Source of the DNA: a virus
DNA: 33,051 nucleotides
IMG/VR virus record: IMGVR_UViG_3300032236_001363
Location: 1 to 33,051 of that record
Strand: one strand, 5' to 3'
Positions 1 through 9,396 of this stretch are shown in pieces. Numbering within the stretch: position 1 is the stretch's first letter; every line of letters starts with the position of its first letter. The translations under genes and the position numbers were made by a program. Under the pieces are notes generated by a model that saw nothing but the letters and a program-made list of their open reading frames with translations, searched no databases and had not been told where the DNA came from.

Positions 1-678
1 TGCTGCAGACTGTGCCTGCGAAGCAACGTTATCTGCATAACCTTCTGCATTTGATTGTGCAGTTGAAGCAGCACCTGCTGGATCGTAATTGCCAGCTAAT
101 CCGTCTGCATAAAGTTCTGCTGCAGACTGTGCTTGTGAAGCAACGTTATCTGCATATTGATTTGCAGAAGTTAAATCAGCACCTGCAACTCCATCTGCAT
201 AAAGTTCTGCTGCAGACTGTGCTTGAGCTGCAACATTTGCTGCGTATGCTTCTGCTGCAGACTGTGCCTGCGAAGCAACGTTATCTGCATAACCTTCTGC
301 GTTTGACTGTGCGGTTGAAGCAGCACCTGCTGGATCGTAGTTGCCAGCTAAACTATCTGCATAACCTTCTGCTGCAGACTGTGCCTGTGAAGCAACGTTA
401 TCTGCATAACCTTCTGCTGCAGACTGTGCTTGTCCTGCTACGTCATCTGCATATCCTGGAGTTGCAAAAACTCCGCTATTAATTGTAAGGTTTCCAGCTC
501 CGTCTACGGTAAAGACTGCTGTATCTACAGATTTTACATAAGAAGCTCCGCCAACAAGACTGAGGATATATGCATCACCTGTTGTTTCTGTAAGAATATT
601 ATTGCCATTAATTGTACCAGTAGTACCTTCAACAATAAGACCTTGTTTAATTCTAAAATTCTTGTTAACTGTTGCCAT
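1..678 (-). CDS. tail fibre protein, N-terminal 226 residues (3' end beyond window)
   Basis: Open from an ATG at 678 to the left edge, so the C-terminus is missing; the start has a good TAGGAGAA ribosome site. The first 75 residues begin MATVNKNFRIKQGLIVEGT, a phage tail-protein type of N-terminus. From about residue 85 the protein is an Ala/Gln/Ser repeat of about 15 residues (AQSAAEGYADNVASQ) with longer inserts containing NYDPAGAASTAQSNAEGY. Such Asp-Pro/Ala-rich repeats usually form a trimeric coiled-coil shaft. It is the last visible gene of the minus-strand fibre cluster. The call as a structural fibre is fairly secure; the receptor domain is not visible. Confidence 0.75.
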   Translation of the reverse strand, partial: MATVNKNFRIKQGLIVEGTTGTINGNNILTETTGDAYILSLVGGASYVKSVDTAVFTVDGAGNLTINSGVFATPGYADDVAGQAQSAAEGYADNVASQAQSAAEGYADSLAGNYDPAGAASTAQSNAEGYADNVASQAQSAAEAYAANVAAQAQSAAELYADGVAGADLTSANQYADNVASQAQSAAELYADGLAGNYDPAGAASTAQSNAEGYADNVASQAQSAA

Positions 679-695
679 TGTGTTCTCCTATTATT

Positions 696-1232
696 TTATT
701 TTTTTAAAGCATTTCTGTAGTATCTTGCATTTACAGAAGATATTACTGGTGTTACTGTTAAACTTATTATACTACCATTTCGCTCAAAACCTATATTGGC
801 CATAACCGTATCTGTATTTGAGACTATATTGGTTTCTAAAAGATTGAAATCTGTTCCATCTTGTACTAAAGATATTTCTGAGGTGTAATAACTATTATTG
901 TGAGATATTTGAATATAGTATTTAACGTATGAAAATACATTACCATCAAAAGTATCTAGTGCTGTCTTATTCTCTATCCCCGTCACATTTTGATCATTAT
1001 TGCCAGCCACCCCTAAAAGGGTAACTAAATCCGCAGTATTTGATACAAGATGAGCTACTTTGTAGTCTAAGGAGTTTGGATTTGTGGATCCATCAACACC
1101 TATTTTTTCTTGAATAGCTTTAATTGCATCATTAGCATTTGCATGCTGCTGGGAATGTGAAGGGTTATTAACTGAATCTGTTGCGTTTGGATTTACATAA
1201 TTATCTAGTGAATGGGGGAATCCTGTTGACAT
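696..1232 (-). CDS. minor tail / fibre-associated protein
   Basis: 178 residues. The first 50 residues contain HSQQHANANDAIKAIQEKIG, a His/Asn/Asp-rich turn and helix seen at the N-terminus of many phage tail and baseplate proteins. The rest looks beta-rich with many Asn, Thr and Val, as in a small receptor-binding or fibre-tip domain. Its ATG overlaps the stop of the upstream gene (TAATG), so the two are translationally coupled. No enzyme motif is visible. Family-level function is inferred from motif and position. Confidence 0.55.
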   Translation of the reverse strand: MSTGFPHSLDNYVNPNATDSVNNPSHSQQHANANDAIKAIQEKIGVDGSTNPNSLDYKVAHLVSNTADLVTLLGVAGNNDQNVTGIENKTALDTFDGNVFSYVKYYIQISHNNSYYTSEISLVQDGTDFNLLETNIVSNTDTVMANIGFERNGSIISLTVTPVISSVNARYYRNALKK

Positions 1233-1489
1233 TATAGGTGGCCTCCATCAATTGTATCTGGGGCGGGAATTGTAAGATCATCATAAGAATTTACTGATCC
1301 ATCATATGCGTGAGTATGTGTATAAAAAGGAAGCTTATCTCCTGATTTATATACAACTACCCAAACTGTTCCATTATGTATTCTAATACTTTTATCTACT
1401 GTATTAAAATACATATCACCTTCTCTTCCAGAAACTGGGTCAGATGAAGTTGTTAATAAATTAATTGGTGTTAAAAACTTTTTAGACAT
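1232..1489 (-). CDS. small fibre-module protein
   Basis: 85 residues. Its N-terminus (FLTPINL followed by GDMYFNTVD) matches in pattern the start of the 860-residue fibre just upstream (FLTNINL, then GQLYFNTGD). The two genes thus share an attachment or capping module of about 45 residues. The C-terminus has THTHAYDG, a His-rich turn found in fibre trimerisation regions. The start at 1489 is a normal ATG. It is probably a short fibre, adaptor or relic of a duplicated fibre gene. Confidence 0.5.
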   Translation of the reverse strand: MSKKFLTPINLLTTSSDPVSGREGDMYFNTVDKSIRIHNGTVWVVVYKSGDKLPFYTHTHAYDGSVNSYDDLTIPAPDTIDGGHL

Positions 1490-1510
1490 CTGACCCTCTT
1501 ATTCCTGAAA

Positions 1511-4093
1511 TTATCCTACGATTACAACGCTATAATTTTCTCCAGTTGCTGGAGCTACGGCAAATCCAATTTGAATTGTATTTATACCTGTACGCTTAAC
1601 ATCTACTTCAACATCAGCAAATTGATCTGGTCCTGCTGAAACTTGATAGACACGAACTGCAACATCATAAGTATCCAAGTTATGGGTAAAGTTAAATGTT
1701 GTAGGATTTCCTGTTCCACCGCCGTTTATTGCACCTGTATATTTGCGAGTTACATCTGCAATATCTGTTGTCTTAACAAATCCGTCTGTAACAAGCTGAT
1801 TTTCAAGTCCTTCATAATCTACTTGTAGATTATTAGAATTGATATATAATCCATCTCCAGTGCGGATATATAATCCACCATCTGTATCAATTGCACCATT
1901 ATTTGAAAGATTTACCTTGAGGTTATTACCTGTAAACCCAATAGAATCATTATCAACATTTACATTGAAGTAAGTTCCATCAAGTGTAAGTCCATCTCCA
2001 GCTTGATATGTTCCTTGTCCTGAGAACTGTGACCATTGCTGATCGGCAAAATTAGTTACATAGTGATTTGATTGAACCCATGAAGTTGCACCATAGCTGG
2101 TTCCTTCTTCAACAAATACTGCTGCACCCTTAATTTCTGCATCTGTATCTGCATCTAAAGTACGTGTAAGTGTCCAGTTTGCAGAATCATCAAAGTATGA
2201 CCAAATACCAGCATTTGTTCCATAAGGAATAAGGATTCTATATCCATTTTGTGATGGTGTTAATGTTGGATGTCCATCAATTGCTAATGTTCCAGCTGCA
2301 CCAGTTAGTACTGCATTTGAATCATTCCAAAGGAGATTTACTGCTGCTTTCCAAGTTAGTCCTGATTGAACTGATGTAAGATCGCCAATTGTTGCAACTT
2401 TATTATCATCTGCAACTGAACCAATATAAACTGAGTTGCTATTATCGGATTGAAGAATTAAATTATTATCAATAGCATTGATTATAAGATTATTACTTGA
2501 ATCTGCAATAAATTGTCCTACTTGAGCACCTGTTGGTCCTGAACGGTATACATTAAGAGTTCCTTTAACATCAACTGTTGCAGAGCCATTGTTATTATTT
2601 CCATCAGCTGTTACAGCAAATAGATTATTTCCGTTATAATCTTGTATACGAATAACACCATCAGTTGCTGTATCTTGACCACCTGCATAAATACCATTCT
2701 TTACATAAATGTTATTTCCAACAACAAGGTTACTTCCATTTTGAACAATAACCTGTCCATCTGGATTAAGAGTAATATCTCCATTATTTGATGTAATAGA
2801 AACATTTTGATTTGCTGTTACTGATATATCACCCGAATTTGTTTCAAGCTCAAGTCCATTATTAACACCAGTAATTCTTATTGAACCATCAGATTGAGCA
2901 GCAATAATACCTTGCTGAGTTCCATCTCTCCAGTATTCTGTCTTCTGAAGATGTAATTCTCCATAACCAGTTCCAATTGTTACTACACCAGAATCTGGAA
3001 GCATTTGGATATCTCCAGTATGTGATTCTAATTGAAGTGGGTAGTTAGTAGAAGAAATGGTAAGTGTATTGCTATAAGGATTAGCAGCTATAATTCCATA
3101 TTGACTTCCGTCTAACCAATACTCTGTTTTCTTAAGGTGTAATTCACCATTGTCAATATTGATATATGAAGGAAGAGAAATAGTTGCTTGACTATTTGAA
3201 CGATCAACGTTTATTTGATCTGCTGTTCCTTGAATACTTCCAAGTGTTGCAATTTCACGCTCTGGATATGCATTCCAGTTGTCATCTCCCCAGTGGATGT
3301 ATGCCTTACCTGTGTGACCAGATACGTCATTTCCTGGATAAATAATTACATCATTTGTTGCACGAAGTGCTAAATCATCAGCAGCAGTAATACGTGCTGT
3401 ACCTACACCAGATCTTTCAATCTTTAAATATTGTGTTCCGCTTACATCAAAAGATGTTGTTCCTGTTACATGAGCACCATCAATAGTTTTGTTAGTAAGT
3501 GTTTGTGTTCCAGTTTCTGTTACATAACCAGTTAGATCTCCTGTAATATCGCCAAGTGTTGCAATTCTATTGCTACCATCAATTAATGGTGTTCCAATGT
3601 ATGCATAATCGCTTCCTGGAAGGAGTACAATGTCATTATCTGCAGTTAAAGTTAAATTAGAACCATCTGTATAGATAGTTTCTGTTTTAGCACTACCAAA
3701 TTTAATACCACCCTTTGTGCCATCTTCATTACCTTTAATACCAATAAAGTTTGAAGCATTAACATCACCAATGTATGCATCATTACCAACAAGGATGTTT
3801 TCTCCATGCCCGTCCTGTGTTAATGCAATTGTATTGAATGATGGATCTGTTGATATATTAAGTTCACCATCAGTTACAGAAAGGTTTGAGCCTACTGCTG
3901 AAATATATTGAACTCCTACTGGCTGCCAGTTTCCTGTTCCAGTTCCTGTTGAATAATAAAATGTATTATCCCCAGTATTGAAGTATAATTGACCTGCTGC
4001 AAGGGCTGATGGGGCCGAGGAAGCAGAATGGATAACTGCGTTGAGTAGCTGATTACCCTTTAAATTAATATTTGTTAAAAATGTTTTTGCCAT
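1511..4093 (-). CDS. large tail fibre / receptor-binding protein
   Basis: 860 residues, preceded by AGGGGTAAAAC at a good distance. After the FLTNINL...YFNT N-terminal module it contains TQTLTNKTIDG, a motif common in phage tail fibres, and three copies of an I-A-T-(L/I)-G-(D/S) linker. Residues about 314-440 carry a tandem duplication: ELHLKKTEYWLDG and ELHLQKTEYWRDG, about 63 residues apart. The C-terminal 75 residues (FTHNLDTYDVAVRVYQ...) resemble in pattern the end of the collagen-like protein at 4126-4719, suggesting a shared tip domain. Asn/Asp/Gly/Thr-rich and beta-repeat throughout. Probably the main adhesin. Confidence 0.75.
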   Translation of the reverse strand: MAKTFLTNINLKGNQLLNAVIHSASSAPSALAAGQLYFNTGDNTFYYSTGTGTGNWQPVGVQYISAVGSNLSVTDGELNISTDPSFNTIALTQDGHGENILVGNDAYIGDVNASNFIGIKGNEDGTKGGIKFGSAKTETIYTDGSNLTLTADNDIVLLPGSDYAYIGTPLIDGSNRIATLGDITGDLTGYVTETGTQTLTNKTIDGAHVTGTTSFDVSGTQYLKIERSGVGTARITAADDLALRATNDVIIYPGNDVSGHTGKAYIHWGDDNWNAYPEREIATLGSIQGTADQINVDRSNSQATISLPSYINIDNGELHLKKTEYWLDGSQYGIIAANPYSNTLTISSTNYPLQLESHTGDIQMLPDSGVVTIGTGYGELHLQKTEYWRDGTQQGIIAAQSDGSIRITGVNNGLELETNSGDISVTANQNVSITSNNGDITLNPDGQVIVQNGSNLVVGNNIYVKNGIYAGGQDTATDGVIRIQDYNGNNLFAVTADGNNNNGSATVDVKGTLNVYRSGPTGAQVGQFIADSSNNLIINAIDNNLILQSDNSNSVYIGSVADDNKVATIGDLTSVQSGLTWKAAVNLLWNDSNAVLTGAAGTLAIDGHPTLTPSQNGYRILIPYGTNAGIWSYFDDSANWTLTRTLDADTDAEIKGAAVFVEEGTSYGATSWVQSNHYVTNFADQQWSQFSGQGTYQAGDGLTLDGTYFNVNVDNDSIGFTGNNLKVNLSNNGAIDTDGGLYIRTGDGLYINSNNLQVDYEGLENQLVTDGFVKTTDIADVTRKYTGAINGGGTGNPTTFNFTHNLDTYDVAVRVYQVSAGPDQFADVEVDVKRTGINTIQIGFAVAPATGENYSVVIVG

Positions 4094-4125
4094 TTTGTTT
4101 TACCCCTTTATTTATTTTTTTTTAT

Positions 4126-4719
4126 TTATGATAAGAAAGCGTATCCTGACATATCTACTGGACTACTTGCTTGCATAAATCTTAATACAACTTGATTTTC
4201 ATTAGTTTGTTCTATATCACATTCTACATTATTTTGACCGTAATCCATAACACTAACTGCAGGTTTAAAACCTAAGTTATGTATTATTGTCCACATTGAA
4301 GATGGTGATTGTTGTTCATATGTAAATGAAACAACAGATACGTTAAAGTTTGTTAATGTTCCTGGAGGACCTTGTATTCCTTGTGGCCCCCGTGCACCTT
4401 GTGCACCTGCTGGACCTGCTGGGCCAATTGGTCCTTGTGGTCCTTGTGGTCCAACTGAACCTGTTGCACCAGTTGCACCTGTGTCACCCTTTGGTCCTTG
4501 AACTGGACCAACACTTACCCAAGCATTGCTTAGTGAATCCCAAATATATAAATTTGTTCCAACAAGATAACCTTCGCTTGGATTTCCTGTTGGATGAGCA
4601 GTTTGTAGTTGAGTTAACGTTGTATACTTACCAAGTATTGTAACACCAGTACCTGCTGGACCTGGGGCACCTGCTGGACCTCTTGCACCTTTTGCACGAA
4701 TTATTATTTTTTCAGTCAT
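4126..4719 (-). CDS. collagen-like tail fibre protein
   Basis: 197 residues from the ATG at 4719. That start forms a TAATG overlap with the upstream gene; an earlier in-frame start would overlap it by 33 nt. Two Gly-X-Y tracts are visible: [13 protein letters not shown] near residue 12, and about 17 triplets from about residue 80 ([13 protein letters not shown] onward, ending GIQGPPG). A short globular segment separates them. The C-terminal 65 residues ([15 protein letters not shown]...) look like a fibre-tip domain shared with the 860-residue fibre. Collagen triplets in phages form trimeric shafts. Many Y positions are Pro or Ala. Confidence 0.8.
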   Translation of the reverse strand: MTEKIIIRAKGARGPAGAPGPAGTGVTILGKYTTLTQLQTAHPTGNPSEGYLVGTNLYIWDSLSNAWVSVGPVQGPKGDTGATGATGSVGPQGPQGPIGPAGPAGAQGARGPQGIQGPPGTLTNFNVSVVSFTYEQQSPSSMWTIIHNLGFKPAVSVMDYGQNNVECDIEQTNENQVVLRFMQASSPVDMSGYAFLS

Positions 4720-5078
4720 TAGTCTATTGTCCCCGCATTTACTTGAAACCAACCTTGAATAAAAGTTACTTTTGCTCCATATTGATCAGTTCCTTGAATT
4801 TGATAAGATGCTCTTGGATAATTAAATTTTCTAGTTTTGGCGGGAGTAATATCAATTTCTATTATTCCAGTTGTTGGATCTGGGACACTTAATCCATCTC
4901 CTATAGAACAAGTAGCAGATAAAATTCTGCCACCTGGCTTATCTTTAATCTCCATCAAAATGTCATAGCCAGTTATATCAATAGGATTGTCATCTGGATC
5001 TAAATACTGTATTTCCAATTGAAAAGAGTCACCTTGTGTGATCTTGTAATTAATATCTTGATCGGAATATACAGCCAC
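4719..5078 (-). CDS. baseplate / tail Ig-like protein
   Basis: 119 residues with a GTG start at 5078 and GGAG five bases upstream. The sequence ([20 protein letters not shown], then [13 protein letters not shown]) is a beta-sandwich pattern common in small phage proteins encoded just before fibre genes and in N-terminal baseplate-attachment domains. It is the first gene of the minus-strand fibre operon and overlaps the collagen-like gene by one base. An anchoring role is inferred from position and fold pattern. Confidence 0.5.
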   Translation of the reverse strand: MAVYSDQDINYKITQGDSFQLEIQYLDPDDNPIDITGYDILMEIKDKPGGRILSATCSIGDGLSVPDPTTGIIEIDITPAKTRKFNYPRASYQIQGTDQYGAKVTFIQGWFQVNAGTID

Positions 5079-5112
5079 ATTTACTCCATAATAAAACTGA
5101 TTTTGTTCTTTG

Positions 5113-5118
5113 ATTATA
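5113..5118 (-). promoter_or_regulatory. extended -10 promoter candidate for fibre operon
   Basis: On the minus strand the gap between the reductase stop and the fibre operon has TGATATAAT, a perfect -10 with a TGN extension, about 35 bp before the GTG at 5078. The -35 is weak. Confidence 0.4.
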
Positions 5119-5147
5119 TCATTTAGATATCCAAAATCATAGATTAA

Positions 5148-7079
5148 CTAGGCGTTGATATCTACTATTTCACATTCCCCCGAAACACACGCTAATGCTT
5201 GAGTTCCAGTAGTTGTATCTTCTAGCTCGTATAGAGATAAGGCTTCCCAATTAATGCTCTCTGGCATTTTTGCCAAAAGCTCTTCGTAGCCTGCTTTATC
5301 AATTTCTTGGTAAGGTGCTTGAACATATGTATGCTCTGAGTATGGAAGGAATGAAATTCCAGATACCTCATCAAAATGCTTGTATACCCATGCTCCAACC
5401 TCCATCCATTCATCTTCTTTTACAGATACTGTAATAGATGGCTTATGTTCACACCAATGACGTTGATAGACTAACCATACTTCAAGCTGTTGAATTGCTG
5501 TAAGTTTATCTCTAGTAATTGCATTTGATGGTGCTTTTACTGGAAATGAAAATACAGTAGTATCATTTGGCTTCATTACATCATCTTCTGCAGGAATACC
5601 TGAATCTTTTAGGAATTGAGTAATAGGATCTTTTTTATCTCCTCTTACTGTTCTAATGTAGTAATCTGAATGCCATGCATGCATTCCTGAAGACACCCCG
5701 ACCAATTGAGACACTGTGCCCGAAGGCTTAACGCAAGTTACTGCTGCAGAAGCGGGAATCCCAATTTTCGCTGCTTCTTCAATATTCATATCTACTGCCC
5801 ACTGACGTAAGTTCTGAAGAACTCCAGATAATTCTTCAAGCCCCTCTTGACCAGAAAAGAACTTGTGTCCAAACTGTCCAGTTAGAGAAACTCCAAGAAG
5901 TCTTTCTTCTTCTGTATTATCTTTCCAAATCTTACGAATATACTTAAAGTCTGTAAGTGTTGATTGCCATGTTCCAAGGATTGAAGCAAGTCTAACCTTG
6001 TTAGTTACATCTGCAACCGTATCATTTTCACGTAATACAACTTCTGAAAGATTACAGAATTGATATGGACGAAGAATAATCTCAGAGCATGGATTAGTTC
6101 CATAATGAATGTCTGGGCTGCGACGACCAAACTTTGCTGCTTGCTTTTGAGCTGCTGCAACATTATAAATTCCACGTTCTCCAGATTTAGAATCGTAGAG
6201 AGATTTCCACTCTGCAATAAATTGTTGCATCTCTGGCTTACGTGAATATGCTACTGAGTTATTAGATAATGCACGTTGAGAATTCTTTTCCCACCAGTTA
6301 CCTGCTTTTGCTTGTGCCATTTCAATATCATTTATGTTTGAAAGAGAAATCATTGCAGAGCGACGAACTCCACCAACAACAACTACTTCACCAATCTTAC
6401 ACATAATGTCATGTGCTTCAATTGGTTTTAACTGACGACCAAGTGCACCTTTAAAAATTTGAATTGTAAAATCAAAAAGATTTACTAATGGTTGTGGTCC
6501 AGATGATCTTCCACCCATTGTTTTAAGACGAGCACCAGATGGTCTAACTTTACTAATATCAATCTGAGGTATCTGCCCCGCCCAGAGAAGTCCGAGAAGT
6601 TCACGATAAGCTTTTGCCCAACCTTCCTTTGAATCTCCGACAATAACTGTTGTTGATGACTTCTCAAGTGTTTCAGGAAGTGACGGGAGTTTATTAATGT
6701 ACTTATATTCGACAGAGAATCCGACACCAGTACCACACATAAGAATATACATTGCTTCATCAAATGATCTTGCATTGTCTACTGGAAGAAATGCACAATT
6801 ATATCCTGAAACATTCTCTCTCTCTAATGCAGGCCCTGCAGTCATTACTGATCGCATTGATGGCATTACATTTCGATCATATACTGCTTCTTTTAATTCT
6901 GAAAGAAGTTTTGCATCTGGAACATAACCATGTTTATCAGCAAGTTGCTTTGTCATAAAATTAAAGTAACGATCAACAGTCTCGCCCCATGTTTCACGAC
7001 GATTTTCACTTTCTAGCCATCTCGCATATCGAGATAAAGCAATAAAGTTTTCATATGGGTTTTCAATAATTCTAGACAT
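5148..7079 (-). CDS. nrdJ: adenosylcobalamin-dependent ribonucleoside-triphosphate reductase (class II)
   Basis: 643 residues, ATG at 7079 with AAGGAG. It matches the monomeric Lactobacillus leichmannii-type class II enzyme. Visible catalytic residues are Cys95 (SGYNC), Cys331 with Glu333 (NPCSE), Cys342 (FCNLSE), and a C-terminal Cys631/Cys636 pair (CVSGEC) that reloads the active site. The 11-residue spacing of Cys331 and Cys342 matches that of the known thiyl-radical and partner Cys. PSGTVSQLVG is the conserved phosphate-binding segment. It is about 100 residues shorter than the Lactobacillus enzyme, so regulatory parts may be reduced. It supplies deoxynucleotides for phage replication without oxygen but needs host B12. 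It may act together with ThyX and dUTPase encoded elsewhere in the window. Confidence 0.93.
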   Translation of the reverse strand: MSRIIENPYENFIALSRYARWLESENRRETWGETVDRYFNFMTKQLADKHGYVPDAKLLSELKEAVYDRNVMPSMRSVMTAGPALERENVSGYNCAFLPVDNARSFDEAMYILMCGTGVGFSVEYKYINKLPSLPETLEKSSTTVIVGDSKEGWAKAYRELLGLLWAGQIPQIDISKVRPSGARLKTMGGRSSGPQPLVNLFDFTIQIFKGALGRQLKPIEAHDIMCKIGEVVVVGGVRRSAMISLSNINDIEMAQAKAGNWWEKNSQRALSNNSVAYSRKPEMQQFIAEWKSLYDSKSGERGIYNVAAAQKQAAKFGRRSPDIHYGTNPCSEIILRPYQFCNLSEVVLRENDTVADVTNKVRLASILGTWQSTLTDFKYIRKIWKDNTEEERLLGVSLTGQFGHKFFSGQEGLEELSGVLQNLRQWAVDMNIEEAAKIGIPASAAVTCVKPSGTVSQLVGVSSGMHAWHSDYYIRTVRGDKKDPITQFLKDSGIPAEDDVMKPNDTTVFSFPVKAPSNAITRDKLTAIQQLEVWLVYQRHWCEHKPSITVSVKEDEWMEVGAWVYKHFDEVSGISFLPYSEHTYVQAPYQEIDKAGYEELLAKMPESINWEALSLYELEDTTTGTQALACVSGECEIVDINA

Positions 7080-7131
7080 GTGTTTCTCCTTGGATTTTTA
7101 AAGTAGATTTCTAGTGTACCACATAGAAAAT

Positions 7132-8133
7132 CTAAAAATGGGTTTTTTGTATTTTTTTTAATCTCTCAACTGCTGGTTTAGAGACTTTAAGCCAATTGTA
7201 ATCTTTATGAATAAGAAAAGAATTTGCATAAGCAATAGATGAATATTTTTCATAATCTTTTGCAACATCTTTCATAAAATATTTTAATTGTGTATAATCT
7301 GGTTTCATTAGAAGCCCAGGATGTACTGAAGGCCAAGGGGACTGCCACCATGTAGAGTCTAAAGGCATTGTAATATACTTACTATAGGTTGCCCATCCTT
7401 CTGTGCATATTGTTGGAATTCCTTTTGCCATTGCTTGTAGTGGAATAAATCCAAAACCTTCGCCCCATGATGGATAAACTATAACATCACATAAATCGTA
7501 TAAACCATTAATTTGTTCTACAGTTAAATAAGCTTCTATAATTTTTATATTTTTATAAAATGCATTTGGTGATCCTTTTATTTGTCCAGTAACTGGATCA
7601 ACAACTTTTGTTGTATTAATTCCGCCACACTTCATAATTAATTCATATTTTGGATTATCTCCAAATGCTGCAATAAATGCATCAACAACCATTTGCCCAT
7701 CTTTTCTAGATGAGGGTTCTCCTATATGCAAAAATCTAAATGGACGGGAATCATTAAAGTCTCTTTTTTTAGGAGTCCAGGATACATCAATACCATGTTC
7801 ATAAACAAAGATAGGTTTGTTAGTATGCTTAGAAAATATTTCTGCACACCAAGGAGATGTAGTCCATAATTCATCAACAATATTATTTATTGGATTTTCC
7901 CATTCCCAAGGTATCTCTGTAGATTCCCAAGGAGTGTAACCAATCTTATATTGATCTTTTCCAAAAGTATAATTGTTTGGTTGTATAAAAGAAATACCAA
8001 TATCAGCTTCTTTAGACTTAATTAAACATTCAACATCAAGTTTTTTAAAAGAATCTAAGATGTGAGTTGATGCTTCTCCATACCCAACATTTCTATCCAT
8101 ATACTCTGGAGCACCCGTAAATGATACTTTCAT
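7132..8133 (-). CDS. family-4-like (GT-B) glycosyltransferase
   Basis: 333 residues from the ATG at 8133. A GTG at 8136 is in frame, but GGAGG is only one base from it and four from the ATG. The C-terminal half has the GT-B signature: FLHIGEPSSRKDGQ, DVIVYPSWGEGFGFIPLQAMAKG and GIPTICT. In the usual E-x7-E motif the second Glu is replaced by Gln, a variant to note. It probably transfers a sugar from a nucleotide-sugar donor. The acceptor (DNA base, fibre protein or host glycan) cannot be told from sequence. It lies between the reductase and a secreted lysin and has its own upstream region. Confidence 0.8.
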   Translation of the reverse strand: MKVSFTGAPEYMDRNVGYGEASTHILDSFKKLDVECLIKSKEADIGISFIQPNNYTFGKDQYKIGYTPWESTEIPWEWENPINNIVDELWTTSPWCAEIFSKHTNKPIFVYEHGIDVSWTPKKRDFNDSRPFRFLHIGEPSSRKDGQMVVDAFIAAFGDNPKYELIMKCGGINTTKVVDPVTGQIKGSPNAFYKNIKIIEAYLTVEQINGLYDLCDVIVYPSWGEGFGFIPLQAMAKGIPTICTEGWATYSKYITMPLDSTWWQSPWPSVHPGLLMKPDYTQLKYFMKDVAKDYEKYSSIAYANSFLIHKDYNWLKVSKPAVERLKKIQKTHF

Positions 8134-8145
8134 CACGCCTCCGAC

Positions 8146-8174
8146 TTGTTTTTACTAGTATATCATGTTATGAT
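8146..8174 (+). promoter_or_regulatory. promoter candidate for the lysin operon
   Basis: TTGTTT and TATGAT are separated by 17 bp, ending 35 bp before the ATG at 8209. On the opposite strand of the same gap TGATATACT could serve the glycosyltransferase, so this is a compact divergent control region. Confidence 0.4.
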
Positions 8175-8208
8175 TGTTATTACTACTCTTTACCCCAGGA
8201 GGTTCAAA

Positions 8209-8895
8209 ATGAACAATGAGAACATAGCAAGGATAAGAACAGCGTGGACAATGGTATTTGTGAGTATTATCACATTACTTTTTGGAATTAATTCTGAAGC
8301 TCACGCTCAAATGAAAGAAGTGATAGTGTATAATAAAAATATATTATATATTAATAAATATAATAATTTAGTTAATATAAAAGATATAATAAATATAGAT
8401 ATAAGTAATATTAATAAAAAAGCAAAAGCAAGAACTGTTTATTTAATTAATGATCTTACTTCTAGAAGCACTTTTTTAATGCCCTCATATAGCCTAGTGC
8501 TAAATTTAAATTCAAGAGTAGATAAAAGGGTAATAATGTCGAGACTAGCAAACGGAATCAAATCCACTGAAACAGGTGGGGCTTCAGCCTATTTCCGAAA
8601 GTCTTATTCCAGTAGTGCATGTGGTGCATATCAGTACATGCCTGATACATGGAACAATTACATGGGATATAAAAATGCCTGTGACGCACCAACTTGGGTT
8701 CAAGATGCAAGAATGCTTCATGAACTTGAATTCAACTACAATCGTTTCCACGATTGGAGAAAAGTTGTCGCATCGCACCTAATCCCATCACGAGCAAACA
8801 ATATGTCAACTTGGAACAAGCCAGTTCCAGGAAATCCGACTGTTTGGGAGTACGTAAATTCTGTATTAGCAAAAGCGAATGTAACTTACGCATGA
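8209..8895 (+). CDS. secreted lysozyme/transglycosylase-like cell-wall hydrolase
   Basis: 228 residues from the ATG at 8209, chosen because AGGAGG lies at 8198-8203; the longer frame has no such site. Residues 1-33 form a signal peptide ending near SEAHA. Residues 40-75 are an Asn/Ile/Lys-rich, very AT-rich linker. Residues about 108-228 resemble the lysozyme-like fold of resuscitation-promoting factor and transglycosylase proteins: ANGIKSTETGG with a candidate catalytic Glu, then SSACGAYQYMPDTWNNY and a Cys that may pair. It would cut peptidoglycan outside the membrane. The exported form suggests a holin-independent lysin or a wall-remodelling enzyme. Its stop overlaps the next ATG. Confidence 0.7.
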   Translation: MNNENIARIRTAWTMVFVSIITLLFGINSEAHAQMKEVIVYNKNILYINKYNNLVNIKDIINIDISNINKKAKARTVYLINDLTSRSTFLMPSYSLVLNLNSRVDKRVIMSRLANGIKSTETGGASAYFRKSYSSSACGAYQYMPDTWNNYMGYKNACDAPTWVQDARMLHELEFNYNRFHDWRKVVASHLIPSRANNMSTWNKPVPGNPTVWEYVNSVLAKANVTYA

Positions 8896-9149
8896 AGATA
8901 CAAGTCTTCTCAGAATATTACAATTTGGCACAGGAGGGGAGGGTAAAACCCCTCTCCTGTCCACAACACAAGAATGATGAACCTGCAATCTTTCAATTAA
9001 TCCATAAAGAAGAAAACGATAACATAGTATTAAGTTGCTTAGCCTGTGATTATCATGTAGTTGCAGGATTACAATTATATGAAAATATATTGAGCCAAAT
9101 TAAAGAAGCACAAAAAAGTGAGTCGGAAGAAAAGAAAGAAATTGGCTAA
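8892..9149 (+). CDS. zinc-ribbon-like small protein
   Basis: 85 residues from the ATG at 8892, which overlaps the lysin stop (ATGA). The longer frame would run through lysin coding sequence. It has LSCPQHKND and, 23 residues on, LSCLACDYHV: a CPxH...CxxC metal-site pattern. The C-terminus is a charged helix rich in Glu and Lys. Function unknown; translation is coupled to the lysin. Confidence 0.6.
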   Translation: MKIQVFSEYYNLAQEGRVKPLSCPQHKNDEPAIFQLIHKEENDNIVLSCLACDYHVVAGLQLYENILSQIKEAQKSESEEKKEIG

Positions 9150-9396
9150 AATATATACCGAACGAGCTTATATTGAGCCGCACGATGAGAAAGAAAACAA
9201 TTTTGCCATATTGATCCATATAAAATGTGACTTGGATCACATATATGCTGGAAAAGTAGAATTAGATCGTCAAATTGCCTGGATACATATGGAGACCGCA
9301 GAAAATGGGGATTTACTCATAAATAATTCGGCGGGAATGGAAGGCAAGAAATGGGATCATATAACCAAAGAGATTATAGGAGAGATACATGGGTAA
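9118..9396 (+). CDS. hypothetical protein
   Basis: 92 residues from a GTG at 9118. A TTG at 9142, preceded by AAGAAAG and overlapping the previous stop by 8 bases, would remove the Lys/Arg-rich first eight residues and is an alternative start. The body alternates beta and acidic segments (HIKCDLDHIYAGKVELDRQ) with no recognised motif. It sits in a chain of overlapping small genes behind the lysin. Confidence 0.5.
   Translation: MSRKKRKKLAKIYTERAYIEPHDEKENNFAILIHIKCDLDHIYAGKVELDRQIAWIHMETAENGDLLINNSAGMEGKKWDHITKEIIGEIHG

Noticed and set aside
12-482. Plus-strand frame of 156 residues rich in Leu, His and Gln
   Set aside because: It is the antisense shadow of the repeat-rich fibre gene that is open on the minus strand with a good start and ribosome site.
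6485-6775. Minus-strand 96-residue frame within the reductase
   Set aside because: Out-of-frame shadow of a clear class II reductase gene.
9226-9241. TGTGA-CTTGGA-TCACA, a good CRP-like palindrome
   Set aside because: Inside a coding region with no promoter within a plausible distance; kept out of the regulon list.
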